Part shown: positions 33,056 to 40,860 of the stretch, piece by piece
Numbering within the stretch: position 1 is the stretch's first letter
How the letters are laid out: each line of letters opens with the position of its first letter
From: Damh-18 sp964390945
GTDB taxonomy: Bacteria > Patescibacteriota > Minisyncoccia > Phycocordibacterales > UBA918
DNA length: 44,424 bases
NCBI GenBank assembly: GCA_964390945.1
Contig: CAYMIV010000007.1
Location: 1 to 44,424 of the forward strand
Reading direction: 5' to 3'
Program-made: the position numbers and the translations under genes
The notes under the pieces: generated by a model
What the model was told of the DNA's origin: nothing
The model's database searches: none
What the model saw: only the letters and a program-made list of their open reading frames with translations

Positions 33056-33073
33056 ACTTACAGTTTCAGTACA

Positions 33074-33209
33074 GGTTGTCGATATTTTGTTTCGCTTCGC
33101 TCACAAAATATCTGGCAACCTCTTCGAATCTCTCGAAACAGTCTCCCAGACTGTTTCTCCCGTCCACCTCGCCTCACTTCGTTCGTCTGCGGAGGCGGGG
33201 AGATTCGAA
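33074..33209. repeat. 136-bp direct repeat, copy 2 (overlaps the tRNA-Ser gene)
   Basis: Same sequence as 32920-33055. Here the last 20 bp are part of the intact tRNA-Ser (33190-33209). The ORFs that read across both copies are a by-product of the repeat and not genes. Confidence 0.9.
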
Positions 33210-33276
33210 CTCCCGATCGAGTTTCCCCGATGCCACCTTTCCAAGGTGGTGCACTAAACCACTATGCGACGCCTCC
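33190..33276 (-). tRNA. tRNA-Ser (anticodon GGA)
   Basis: An 87-nt class II tRNA: acceptor GGAGGCG/CGCCTCC, D-arm GCA/TGC, anticodon stem CCACC/GGTGG with loop TTGGAAA (GGA, reading UCC/UCU), an extended variable arm with ATCG/CGAT stem, T-arm GGGAG-TTCGAAT-CTCCC, discriminator G. No CCA is encoded. Confidence 0.97.
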
Positions 33277-33341
33277 GTGCATCGACGACATACTATACTA
33301 TTTGTGCTGAAAACGGAAAAACGGTATCGTGATAGTCAATC

Positions 33342-33848
33342 ATGCCCAAGCACCTCGCCCTCCTTTTTATAGCAACGCTCGCACTCGGTGTTTTAACTGG
33401 TGCCTACGTGAGATTCATGACCCGTGCCCCACACATGGTTGAGATTTCTGAACCACCTTCGCCAGCCGTTGAGGTGGTTGCAACAGAGTACGGCGGGTGC
33501 GAACGGCTTGGGTGCGCAGCCTACCGACTCACCGATACGGGCGAATATACCTACATGCGGTACAATACGCGTGATGGCGGCACACGGTACCTCGGCACGC
33601 TCGGTTCCGAAGAACGTTCGCGTTTTCTTTCACTCTTCCAAAAAACATCGCTTTCAGAATTACAAGAAAGCATGTTCACCGGAACATGTCCCATAACATA
33701 TGACGGCATTGCGTATCGGTACGAAATAAAAGCAAAGGGTGCATCATACGACCTCGATTCGTGCCGCGAAAACCTTTCAAACAACGCTTTTATTTCAGAA
33801 CTCCAGTCACTCTTCACAACATTGGGACGGGCACATGCCGATGAGTGA
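33342..33848 (+). CDS. Membrane-anchored hypothetical protein (168 aa)
   Basis: An N-terminal TM/signal segment (about 4-24) precedes a soluble domain of about 140 residues with four cysteines (two in GGCERLGCAAY, then one in TGTCPITYDG and one in LDSCREN), suggesting two disulfides in an extracytoplasmic fold. No family was recognised. GATAGT ends 5 nt before the ATG. The next gene starts 23 nt downstream in the same direction. Confidence 0.7.
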   Translation: MPKHLALLFIATLALGVLTGAYVRFMTRAPHMVEISEPPSPAVEVVATEYGGCERLGCAAYRLTDTGEYTYMRYNTRDGGTRYLGTLGSEERSRFLSLFQKTSLSELQESMFTGTCPITYDGIAYRYEIKAKGASYDLDSCRENLSNNAFISELQSLFTTLGRAHADE

Positions 33849-33858
33849 TATGATGCGG

Positions 33859-33864
33859 TATCAT
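33859..33864 (+). promoter_or_regulatory. -10-like element of the secreted 218-aa protein
   Basis: TATCAT ends 6 nt before the ATG at 33871, supporting that start over in-frame upstream methionines at 33835, 33841, 33850 and 33853. Confidence 0.35.
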
Positions 33865-33870
33865 ATTTCC

Positions 33871-34527
33871 ATGCGAACTGGATTTTTTACCCTCTTCTTT
33901 TTCCTTTGTGCGTTGCCGGTATACGCGCACACGCCTTATTTCGTTGAACAGAAATCACTCCACGATGTCACTGCGATTGAAAATCCTGAATACTCCAGGG
34001 CGTTTTACGGTATGCTTGCGGGATTTCCTCACACATATGAAATTCGTACACCCGAGCCATTCCATCTCTATGTACAGGTTCTTGTGCCCGACACCGAAAC
34101 AACTGAAAACATCATAAACGGCATTATTATTAAAGAAACCGGGAAGGGTGGTCGTGTTGAAGAGGTTGCTCGTCTCACCGCAAAGGACGCGTCATGGGAG
34201 TCTTGGCACGAACCGTTCGGAAATGATACCTATCGTATCGGGGGAACCTTTGAGCGGGATGTGGCACCCGGAGTGTATCGCATTGAGGTCAGTACGCCCG
34301 ATAACCTCGGAAAATATGTTCTTGCGGTGGGAAATCTTGAAGGAAAAGATGGAATCGGCTATTTTGAGACGATTGGTCGTCTCATTGAGGTAAAGGCGTT
34401 CTTTGGAAAATCAAAAATAAGAATTATCGAATCTCCGCTCGTATACATACCACTTCTCATACTTGGAGCTCTTACCTGTTTGTTCTATTGGCGGCGTATT
34501 CGAAGAGGAAATCTTCAACAAAAATAA
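33871..34527 (+). CDS. Exported protein with C-terminal TM anchor (218 aa)
   Basis: A signal peptide (1-19, ending VYA), a beta-rich extracytoplasmic domain (about 20-180) with strands such as FHLYVQVLVPD and GVYRIEVSTPDNLGKYVLAVG, then one TM helix (about 188-206) and a basic tail. It looks like a type I membrane protein with an Ig- or jelly-roll-like sensor or binding domain. No named family recognised. It is followed 5 nt later by the DUF2177 gene. Confidence 0.75.
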   Translation: MRTGFFTLFFFLCALPVYAHTPYFVEQKSLHDVTAIENPEYSRAFYGMLAGFPHTYEIRTPEPFHLYVQVLVPDTETTENIINGIIIKETGKGGRVEEVARLTAKDASWESWHEPFGNDTYRIGGTFERDVAPGVYRIEVSTPDNLGKYVLAVGNLEGKDGIGYFETIGRLIEVKAFFGKSKIRIIESPLVYIPLLILGALTCLFYWRRIRRGNLQQK

Positions 34528-34532
34528 GTATC

Positions 34533-34928
34533 ATGAAGACATTCATTACTCTGTATACCCTGAGCGTCCCCGTTTTCATAGCGTGCGACCTTCTGTGGCT
34601 CGGTATCATTGCCAAAGATTTTTACCAATCGAAACTCGGCTACTTGCTTGGTGATGTGAATTGGGGTGCGGCTATTCTCTTTTACTTTCTTTTCATTGGT
34701 GGACTCACTCTATTTGCAACAATGCCCTCGCTAGAGGGTGGGATGATCAAGACGATAGTGTTTGGTGGACTTTTTGGGCTTGTGACATATGCGACATATG
34801 ACTTGACTAATCACGCAACAGTCAGAGATTGGCCGCTTGTTGTCACCGTCGTTGATATTGCCTGGGGCACAGTTCTTGGAGCGCTTGTTGCGGTTGCTGC
34901 ACGGCTCGGATATGCATTCTTGAGCTGA
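34533..34928 (+). CDS. DUF2177 family membrane protein
   Basis: A 131-aa protein of four TM helices, identified by the N-terminal DLLWLGIIAKDFY segment and the conserved GLVTYATYDLTNHATVRDWP motif near TM3. The family is of unknown function. The ATG at 34533 starts the first helix; an in-frame start at 34488 overlaps the previous gene. Likely co-transcribed with it. Confidence 0.88.
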   Translation: MKTFITLYTLSVPVFIACDLLWLGIIAKDFYQSKLGYLLGDVNWGAAILFYFLFIGGLTLFATMPSLEGGMIKTIVFGGLFGLVTYATYDLTNHATVRDWPLVVTVVDIAWGTVLGALVAVAARLGYAFLS

Positions 34929-34944
34929 CCGAAATTCGTGAGAA

Positions 34945-34953
34945 TGTTATAGT
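34945..34953 (+). promoter_or_regulatory. Extended -10 promoter of the DUF1761 gene
   Basis: TGTTATAGT ends 13 nt before the ATG at 34967, leaving a leader of about 7 nt. Confidence 0.5.
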
Positions 34954-34966
34954 AGACAAAACTACC

Positions 34967-35377
34967 ATGTTCGAGAATGTTAGTGAAATAGCAGTCCTCG
35001 TTTCATCACTCCTTGCTGTTGCTGTTGGAAGTATTTGGTATTCACCGCTCGTTTTTGGAAAGTATTGGATGGATGCGATTGGTCTTACTGAGGCAGACAT
35101 AACGACGCCCCGAAAACAGGTGGTGAAACTCTTCGTCTTCGGTTTTTTAGCGCACACGGTTCTGCTCTACGTGCTCGCGCGGTTTGTCGCTTTTGCTGTT
35201 GATGCAGGTGAGTCGGTGTGGAGATTCGCTTTTCTCATCACGGTGTTGCTGTGTGCCACACTCGGCATTTCCGCCGTATGGGAGCAACGCTCGCTCATGT
35301 ATTTTTGTATCAATGCATGTTACACCGCGATAGTTGTGTACGGAGGTGTGGCGATTCTTGCATACTGGCCCTGGTAG
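34967..35377 (+). CDS. DUF1761 family membrane protein
   Basis: A 136-residue protein with four TM helices. The family signature is the Trp/Tyr/Pro motif GSIWYSPLVFGKYWMDAIGL after the first helix. Function unknown. It has its own promoter; the following DUF192 gene starts 8 nt after its stop, and the DUF192 -10-like TAGAAT overlaps this stop codon. Confidence 0.9.
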   Translation: MFENVSEIAVLVSSLLAVAVGSIWYSPLVFGKYWMDAIGLTEADITTPRKQVVKLFVFGFLAHTVLLYVLARFVAFAVDAGESVWRFAFLITVLLCATLGISAVWEQRSLMYFCINACYTAIVVYGGVAILAYWPW

Positions 35378-35380
35378 AAT
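35372..35380 (+). promoter_or_regulatory. Extended -10 overlapping the DUF1761 stop codon
   Basis: TGGTAGAAT ends 5 nt before the ATG of the DUF192 gene at 35386; its TAG is the DUF1761 stop. Confidence 0.4.
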
Positions 35381-35385
35381 AAAGT

Positions 35386-35877
35386 ATGATTCATAAATTA
35401 CAGGTTGGTCTCATCTTCATCATTATTCCGCTCGGATTCTTTTTCTGGTTTCTAAACGAACACGATATTTCATTCACGAAAGCGGATTTGTTTCCTGGTA
35501 CGCCCATCATGCATTTGGGCGAAATTCCTCTGAATGTTGAAATAGCGGACACGCCCGCGCTTCGTTCAAGGGGTCTTTCGGGGAAAGAGGAACTTGATCC
35601 GGGGTACGGCATGCTCTTTATCTTTGACGAGACAACATATCACCAAATGTGGATGATGAATATGCGATTTCCAATTGACATCATCTGGGTCAGTGAAGAT
35701 CTCAAGGTGGTCGGCATCGAACGCGATCTTCAACCTTCGAACGACCCGAACCAAAAGAGAGTTCGCCCTCCCGTTCCCGTGCGATACGCGGTTGAAACGA
35801 ATGTAAATTTTGCCGATACGTTTGGTATCGGGGTGGGGAAGAGCGTCAGGCTCCCTGCCACAATACCCCAAGACTAA
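35386..35877 (+). CDS. DUF192 family exported protein
   Basis: A 163-aa protein with an N-terminal TM anchor (about 5-23) and a DUF192 beta-barrel domain (about 42-158). Signatures: VEIADTPALRSRGLSGKEEL, GYGMLFIFDE, MWMMNMRFPIDIIWV and the final GKSVRLP. DUF192 domains are small extracytoplasmic folds of unknown function. It is the last gene before RNase P RNA. Confidence 0.93.
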   Translation: MIHKLQVGLIFIIIPLGFFFWFLNEHDISFTKADLFPGTPIMHLGEIPLNVEIADTPALRSRGLSGKEELDPGYGMLFIFDETTYHQMWMMNMRFPIDIIWVSEDLKVVGIERDLQPSNDPNQKRVRPPVPVRYAVETNVNFADTFGIGVGKSVRLPATIPQD

Positions 35878-35905
35878 AATCCATCTAGCATTTAAAATAA
35901 ATTTG

Positions 35906-35914
35906 TGGTATAAT
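35906..35914 (+). promoter_or_regulatory. Extended -10 promoter of rnpB
   Basis: TGGTATAAT places the transcription start at about 35921, which matches the first bases able to pair with the RNA's 3' end (CGTTT with AAACG). Confidence 0.7.
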
Positions 35915-35920
35915 TCGTGG

Positions 35921-36419
35921 GCGTTTGTGGTTACCCAGCCCCACTTTCAGCAGTGATTTATCGGTTTTCGGATTGCTTGATTCATTGTCGAGCAATTTCT
36001 CGGCGGTATAAATGACTTCGGAAAGTGGAGCTGGGAGGAAAGTCCGAACACGCCCCTAAATCCAATCCAAAAAATATTTTTTTGGATTTAGGATCGGGAG
36101 AAAGGTAGCGGGTAACTCCCGTCTAGAGCAATCTACGAGGTGCGAACAGTGACGCCAAAGACGAAAGTCGGAGGCACCTTCAAAAACAATGTTTTTGAAG
36201 GTGAATCTTTTCGGTAACGGAGAGAGTGAAACGGCAAAATCCTTACTCGCGTGCAAGGCCGTGTCCCATCCCCATGCGCAGCATATGCACGCATGGGGGC
36301 GGGAAGTGCCGCATGAGCTCCCCGGTAACGGTGAGCCAAGATAAATGACCACATCCAATCCTAAATCCAAAATTATATTTTGGATCGGACTTGAGAACAG
36401 AATTCGGCTTATAAACGTA
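35921..36419 (+). ncRNA. rnpB: RNase P RNA (type A-like)
   Basis: The catalytic RNA that matures tRNA 5' ends. Conserved core seen: gaggaaagtccgaaca (36035-36050) and its P4 partner gaacagaattcggcttat (about 36395-36412); GGTAACGG- and GGTAACGGTGAGCC-type loops; P1 formed by CGTTT near 35922 and AAACG near 36414. The total of about 499 nt is longer than the usual 350-400. The excess is partly AT-rich hairpins at 36058-36094, 36175-36203 and 36365-36386. Exact ends are estimated. Confidence 0.93.
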
Positions 36420-36452
36420 CAAAACAAGCATCCATGCGGATGCTTGTTTTGT
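36419..36452 (+). terminator. Terminator hairpin after rnpB
   Basis: A perfect 15-bp stem (acaaaacaagcatcc / ggatgcttgttttgt) around ATGC, immediately after the RNase P RNA 3' end. An inverted near-copy lies at 36546-36577. Confidence 0.75.
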
Positions 36453-36545
36453 AAACCGGAGTGCTGTTTTGCCGATGCCGATGAGGCAAAACCACGAGGT
36501 CGGGTAGGAGGTTGTTAGGAGCGTAGCGAGTTACAAACCTGACAC
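36453..36545. other. Structured spacer between two inverted hairpins
   Basis: About 93 bases with two more potential stems: gttttgcc/ggcaaaac (around 36466-36491) and aggttgt/acaaacct (about 36508-36540). No ORF of note. It may be part of an RNA or a repeat element with the flanking hairpins. Confidence 0.4.
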
Positions 36546-36577
36546 CAAAACAAGCATCCGCATGGATGCTTGTTTTG
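36546..36577. repeat. Inverted near-copy of the rnpB terminator hairpin
   Basis: Arms caaaacaagcatcc and ggatgcttgttttg around GCAT. The 32 bases are the reverse complement of the inner part of 36419-36452 (loop ATGC becomes GCAT). Confidence 0.8.
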
Positions 36578-36625
36578 TATGATACAATTTTGTGATATTG
36601 GTAGGTAAATTAACTCATTGTTACC

Positions 36626-39130
36626 ATGTCATTCGAAATGTCAGGGGAAGTTTCAAAAGACCACATTACGCAGTTGCTCGGCCGGTATGCGCAAAATATT
36701 CTTGTTGTTATTTTTGGACTACTCCCGATATTTTTCGTGCCGACCGCCTATGCACCCTTTGAATTCACAAAAATATTTCTTGTACTCATTGGTTTGGTTT
36801 CCGCGCTCATTCTCGTAAGTCTTTCTGTACTGCGCTCGGGATCGATTGTGGCGAAATTTCCCCGCACGCTTGTTGCGCTCTGGCTTGTTGCGGCGATTGT
36901 ATCTGTTTCGGCAATACTTTCCGGCGATGTGCGCGATGCACTTGTTGGCGACCAGATTACCACCCACTCTGCCGCATTTGTCGGAATCCTTGCACTCATA
37001 GCAACCCTCTGGGGGGTAATTGGTGTTGAGAAAGCAGCAGTCATGCGGCTCTACATGATACTTGCGACAAGTACCATTGTGCTTGTGTTCTTCCATGTCC
37101 TCAGACTGATATTCGGGGCTGATGCGGTATCGTTCGGTATTTTCACAAGTCTCATCGCCTCTCCGCTCGGAAGTTGGAATGATCTTGCACTCTTTCTCGG
37201 CCTTTCCGTACTCCTCTCGCTCGTTGCACTTGAACAATTGCCACTTACGAAAGCGGGAAAGTGGATTTTCGGATTGGTTGCAATACTCGCACTCTGCATG
37301 CTCGCCATAATAAATTTTTTCACAGTCTGGCTCGTGCTCGGTGTTGTAAGTCTCGTGGTGCTCGTATACACGCTCGGCAAAGATCGTTTTTCAGATTCAC
37401 AGATGCCGCTCATTTCCCAGAAATCAACCCGTTTTTCCTCGCTTCCTCTCGCACTCATCATATTTGCCGTCTCGACACTCTTCATTGTGGGGGGTGCAAC
37501 CCTGGGCGGTATGATTGCAAAATATACCGGAGTTTCGCACATCGAGGTGCGCCCATCGCTTGAAGCAACAGCGGATATCGCCCGCCAGGTATATGACTCT
37601 GATGCGCTTCTTGGTATCGGCCCAAATAGATTTGTTGACGCGTGGCGTCTTTTCAAGGACCAGGCAATCAACCCGACTATTTTCTGGAATACAGAGTTTA
37701 ACGCCGGAAACGGGTATATCACGACGTTTTTTGTAACTGCCGGCGTTCTTGGGGGACTTGCGTGGGCACTCTTCCTCATTGTTTTTCTTATTTCAGGAAT
37801 TCTATTTCTTCTGACTGCATCCGATTCGGATAAAATGTGGTATTTCATCGGGGTCTCATCGTTTGTGAGTGCGGCATACATATGGAGTATGTCGGTCGTT
37901 TACGTCCCTGGTGCCGTAGTGCTCATGCTGGGAGCGCTCTGTACGGGAATCATGGTTGCAGCACAGTATCGCCTCGATCCGAGAGGTTCAGTAACTTTTT
38001 CCGTCATTCAGAATCGACGTGCTGGATTTATCGTGACGCTCGTAGTCATCGCAATCATAATTGGTTCGGTTAGTCTTCTCTACGGCGTTGGGCGTTATTA
38101 CGCCTCTGCATACATGTTTAATCGCGCAACAGCCGCACTCAATTCGGGTGCCTCACTCGAATCGGTAAGTGCTGACCTTGAACAAGCATATGCGCTCACA
38201 CAAAATGACACGTATGCACGTCGCGTCGCCGAGTATCAACTTGCCCGCATGAATCAGTTGCTCAACATTTCAGAACCCACCGACCTCAACAGGAAAGAGT
38301 TCGAGTCCCTTTTGGTCAACGCGGTCAATGCGGCAAATCAGGCAACCCAGGGAGACTCTACCGAACCAGCAAACTGGTCGGTCCTTGGTTCGCTCTACAA
38401 CCTGCTCGTTGATACGCATCGTGAAAGCGTGTACGATCGCGGCCTTGAAGCACTTACGAAAGCAAAAGACCTCGATCCAAAAAATCCCGCACCATACCTC
38501 GCACTCGCAGTCTTCGAAGAAAGAGCTGGAAACAAAGATGAAGCGCTCGCACGCATAAACGAGGCGATTGCGCTCAAACCGAATTTTGTTGATGCATTCT
38601 TCTATCTCTCGCAAATTCAAATCAAGTATGGAGATCTTGATGCGGCACTTCAATCATCCGCCTCAATGATTTCCCTCGAGCCTCAAAATCCGGCACGGTA
38701 TTATCAGCTCGGAGTTCTCGAAGCGGCAAAGAATCAACATGAAAGTGCAGTTGTCGCCTTTGAGCGTGCAGTTGAACTTGATCCGAATTTTGCGAACGCT
38801 CTCTATCTCCTCGCAATCTCGTATGATGCGGTCAATCGTCCACAGGACGCACTCGAGAAATTCAATAAAGTGCTCGAGCTGAACCCGGGGAATGCAAACG
38901 TTGAATTTCTCATAGACACGCTCAAAAAAACAGGTTCTCTCCGAAGTATCTCTGTTCCCGCCGAAGAATCACCCATCGTGAACGAGCAGTCGCCGGTAAC
39001 TGAAGAAAATGGCACAGTGACGACAAACGAAGCACCAAATTCTTCTCTGGTTACACCGGTCAATACTGTTCCCACAGAAACAACACCGAGTACACCAGAA
39101 GAGTCTTTAGATTCATCCACGGCACAATAA
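36626..39130 (+). CDS. O-antigen ligase-like membrane protein fused to TPR domain
   Basis: An 834-aa protein. About 12-13 TM helices span residues 20-500, with a large extracytoplasmic loop (about 300-370) as in Wzy/O-antigen ligase family members. A TPR region follows (about 590-760), with repeats such as NPAPYLALAVFEERAGNKDEA and ALYLLAISYDAVNRPQDALE. A Ser/Thr/Glu-rich disordered tail ends the protein. The ligase-like domain would transfer a polyprenyl-linked glycan; the TPR part likely recruits a partner. Glycan and acceptor are unknown. The next gene, murJ, starts with no gap after its stop codon, so the two are coupled. Confidence 0.85.
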   Translation: MSFEMSGEVSKDHITQLLGRYAQNILVVIFGLLPIFFVPTAYAPFEFTKIFLVLIGLVSALILVSLSVLRSGSIVAKFPRTLVALWLVAAIVSVSAILSGDVRDALVGDQITTHSAAFVGILALIATLWGVIGVEKAAVMRLYMILATSTIVLVFFHVLRLIFGADAVSFGIFTSLIASPLGSWNDLALFLGLSVLLSLVALEQLPLTKAGKWIFGLVAILALCMLAIINFFTVWLVLGVVSLVVLVYTLGKDRFSDSQMPLISQKSTRFSSLPLALIIFAVSTLFIVGGATLGGMIAKYTGVSHIEVRPSLEATADIARQVYDSDALLGIGPNRFVDAWRLFKDQAINPTIFWNTEFNAGNGYITTFFVTAGVLGGLAWALFLIVFLISGILFLLTASDSDKMWYFIGVSSFVSAAYIWSMSVVYVPGAVVLMLGALCTGIMVAAQYRLDPRGSVTFSVIQNRRAGFIVTLVVIAIIIGSVSLLYGVGRYYASAYMFNRATAALNSGASLESVSADLEQAYALTQNDTYARRVAEYQLARMNQLLNISEPTDLNRKEFESLLVNAVNAANQATQGDSTEPANWSVLGSLYNLLVDTHRESVYDRGLEALTKAKDLDPKNPAPYLALAVFEERAGNKDEALARINEAIALKPNFVDAFFYLSQIQIKYGDLDAALQSSASMISLEPQNPARYYQLGVLEAAKNQHESAVVAFERAVELDPNFANALYLLAISYDAVNRPQDALEKFNKVLELNPGNANVEFLIDTLKKTGSLRSISVPAEESPIVNEQSPVTEENGTVTTNEAPNSSLVTPVNTVPTETTPSTPEESLDSSTAQ

Positions 39131-40816
39131 ATGGTTCGAAACGTACTTAAGGTGATGTATAAGGAGGTGCGCGGTCTGCACCAGGCCGCGTATGTTCTTG
39201 CAGTATTCACTCTCGGCTCACAAATGCTCGCACTCGTCCGCGACAGAATGCTCGCACACCAGTTTGGAGCAGATACCAGTTTGGATTTGTACTATGCCGC
39301 ATTTCGTATTCCCGATCTCCTCTACGTGCTTTTTGCATCGACGCTTTCCGTATATGTACTTATTCCGTTTGTTGCGGAGCGCGTGCGAGGTACGGACTCA
39401 TCGCACGCACGGCATCTCCTTTCACAAATTTTTTCACTTTTTCTCATCGGGTATAGCGCACTCGCGCTCGGTGCTGCCATTGCCGCTCCCTGGATTGTTC
39501 ATTCATTTTTTCCGGGATTTTCAGGCAGTGAGGAGACCCTGGTACTCATAATCAGAATACTCCTGCTCCAACCATTTCTCCTCGGAATTTCAAGTCTTGT
39601 CGGTGTCATTACGCAACTCAATCACCGTTTTGTTTTGTATGCGGTGAGTCCGCTCGTATACAACATCAGCATTATTCTCGGTATCGTTTTTCTCTACCCG
39701 CTCCTGGGTCTTGCGGGTCTTGCGCTCGGCGTTGTTATTGGAGCACTCGGCCATCTCGCAATCCAGCTCCCGTTCATTATGGAAAGTGAACTTGCCCCTC
39801 GTTTTACACTCGCATTTTCCATCACGGAAATGCGGGATGTCCTCAAGACTTCGCTCCCGCGAGCACTGACTCTCTCCTTCCATCAATTGGTGCTCTTTTG
39901 TCTTGTTGGGTTTGCAAGCATTATGACTGCAGGTTCCGTTTCGGTGTTTCAGTTTGCGTTCAATCTGCAGTCGGTACCGCTCGCAATCATTGGAATGAGT
40001 TATTCCGTCGCCGCGTTCCCCATACTCGCGCAGTTGTACGCGGAAGGAAAATATGCCGAGTTCAGCACGCATATAACCACGGCGATTCGACACATCATTT
40101 TTTGGTCGCTTCCCATGGTTGCCCTCCTCATCGTCATTCGTGCGCAATTTGTCCGTGTCATACTCGGTTCGGGTGCGTTTGACTGGAATGATACCCGACT
40201 TACCGCTGCGATACTTGCAATTTTCGCTCTTTCCCTCACTGCGCAGGCGGTGCACATGCTGGTTGTTCGCGCACTCTACGCGCGGGGCAACACGAAACTG
40301 CCATTCATCACGACACTCGTTTCTTCGATATTTGCATTGGTGTGCGCGTTCTTTGCGTATGGTGTGTTGAGCGCGGAGCAGGGGATTCTCCAATCGCTTG
40401 AAGGTCTCATGCGCCTTCGTGGTGTTCCGGGAACAGAGGTGCTCGCACTCCCTATCGGATATTCCTGTGCACTGATTCTCAATAGCGCAGTGCTCATCTT
40501 TTTTGCACGGAAAGAACTTTTTCTTAGACTCTCAAGCCTCCTTTCACAAATGTTTCGAGGACTCATCGCCGCACTCGTCGCCGGAATTTCATCCTATGCG
40601 GCGCTTAATTTTGTTGTGTTCGGACTTAATACCGAGACACTCATCGGAATTTTTCTTCAAGGTTTCATCGCGTTCCTTTTCGGTTTAATCGGTGCAATTC
40701 TCGCATATTTTGCACTGCGCAGTCCTGAACTTTCAGAAGTATATCGCTCTCTGCACAGCAGAATTATGAGGACTGATGTCATTGGTCCGCAAGACGAAGA
40801 CCAACTTTCAGTGTAG
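39131..40816 (+). CDS. murJ: Lipid II flippase MurJ (MviN)
   Basis: A 561-residue MOP-superfamily flippase with about 14 TM helices, which moves lipid-linked peptidoglycan precursor across the membrane. The N-terminal signature SQMLALVRDRMLAHQFGAD followed by LDLYYAAFRIPD is characteristic; YAVSPLVYNISIILG matches the family TM5-6 region. It starts directly after the O-antigen ligase-like stop (TAAATG), pointing to a shared transcript in envelope glycan assembly. The C-terminus ends in a polar tail. Confidence 0.94.
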   Translation: MVRNVLKVMYKEVRGLHQAAYVLAVFTLGSQMLALVRDRMLAHQFGADTSLDLYYAAFRIPDLLYVLFASTLSVYVLIPFVAERVRGTDSSHARHLLSQIFSLFLIGYSALALGAAIAAPWIVHSFFPGFSGSEETLVLIIRILLLQPFLLGISSLVGVITQLNHRFVLYAVSPLVYNISIILGIVFLYPLLGLAGLALGVVIGALGHLAIQLPFIMESELAPRFTLAFSITEMRDVLKTSLPRALTLSFHQLVLFCLVGFASIMTAGSVSVFQFAFNLQSVPLAIIGMSYSVAAFPILAQLYAEGKYAEFSTHITTAIRHIIFWSLPMVALLIVIRAQFVRVILGSGAFDWNDTRLTAAILAIFALSLTAQAVHMLVVRALYARGNTKLPFITTLVSSIFALVCAFFAYGVLSAEQGILQSLEGLMRLRGVPGTEVLALPIGYSCALILNSAVLIFFARKELFLRLSSLLSQMFRGLIAALVAGISSYAALNFVVFGLNTETLIGIFLQGFIAFLFGLIGAILAYFALRSPELSEVYRSLHSRIMRTDVIGPQDEDQLSV

Positions 40817-40836
40817 AGGCAAAGCAAGACGCTCTG

Positions 40837-40845
40837 TGGTAGAGT
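40837..40845 (+). promoter_or_regulatory. Extended -10 promoter of lepA
   Basis: TGGTAGAGT ends 15 nt before the ATG at 40861, leaving a leader of about 9 nt. Confidence 0.45.
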
Positions 40846-40860
40846 GGGCGGATATTCATC

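Noticed and set aside
32915..33372. Two long plus-strand frames with internal repeats (MSIFCFASLTKYL... in both)
   Set aside because: They arise from the 136-bp duplication and run antisense through tRNA-Ser; no separate coding evidence.
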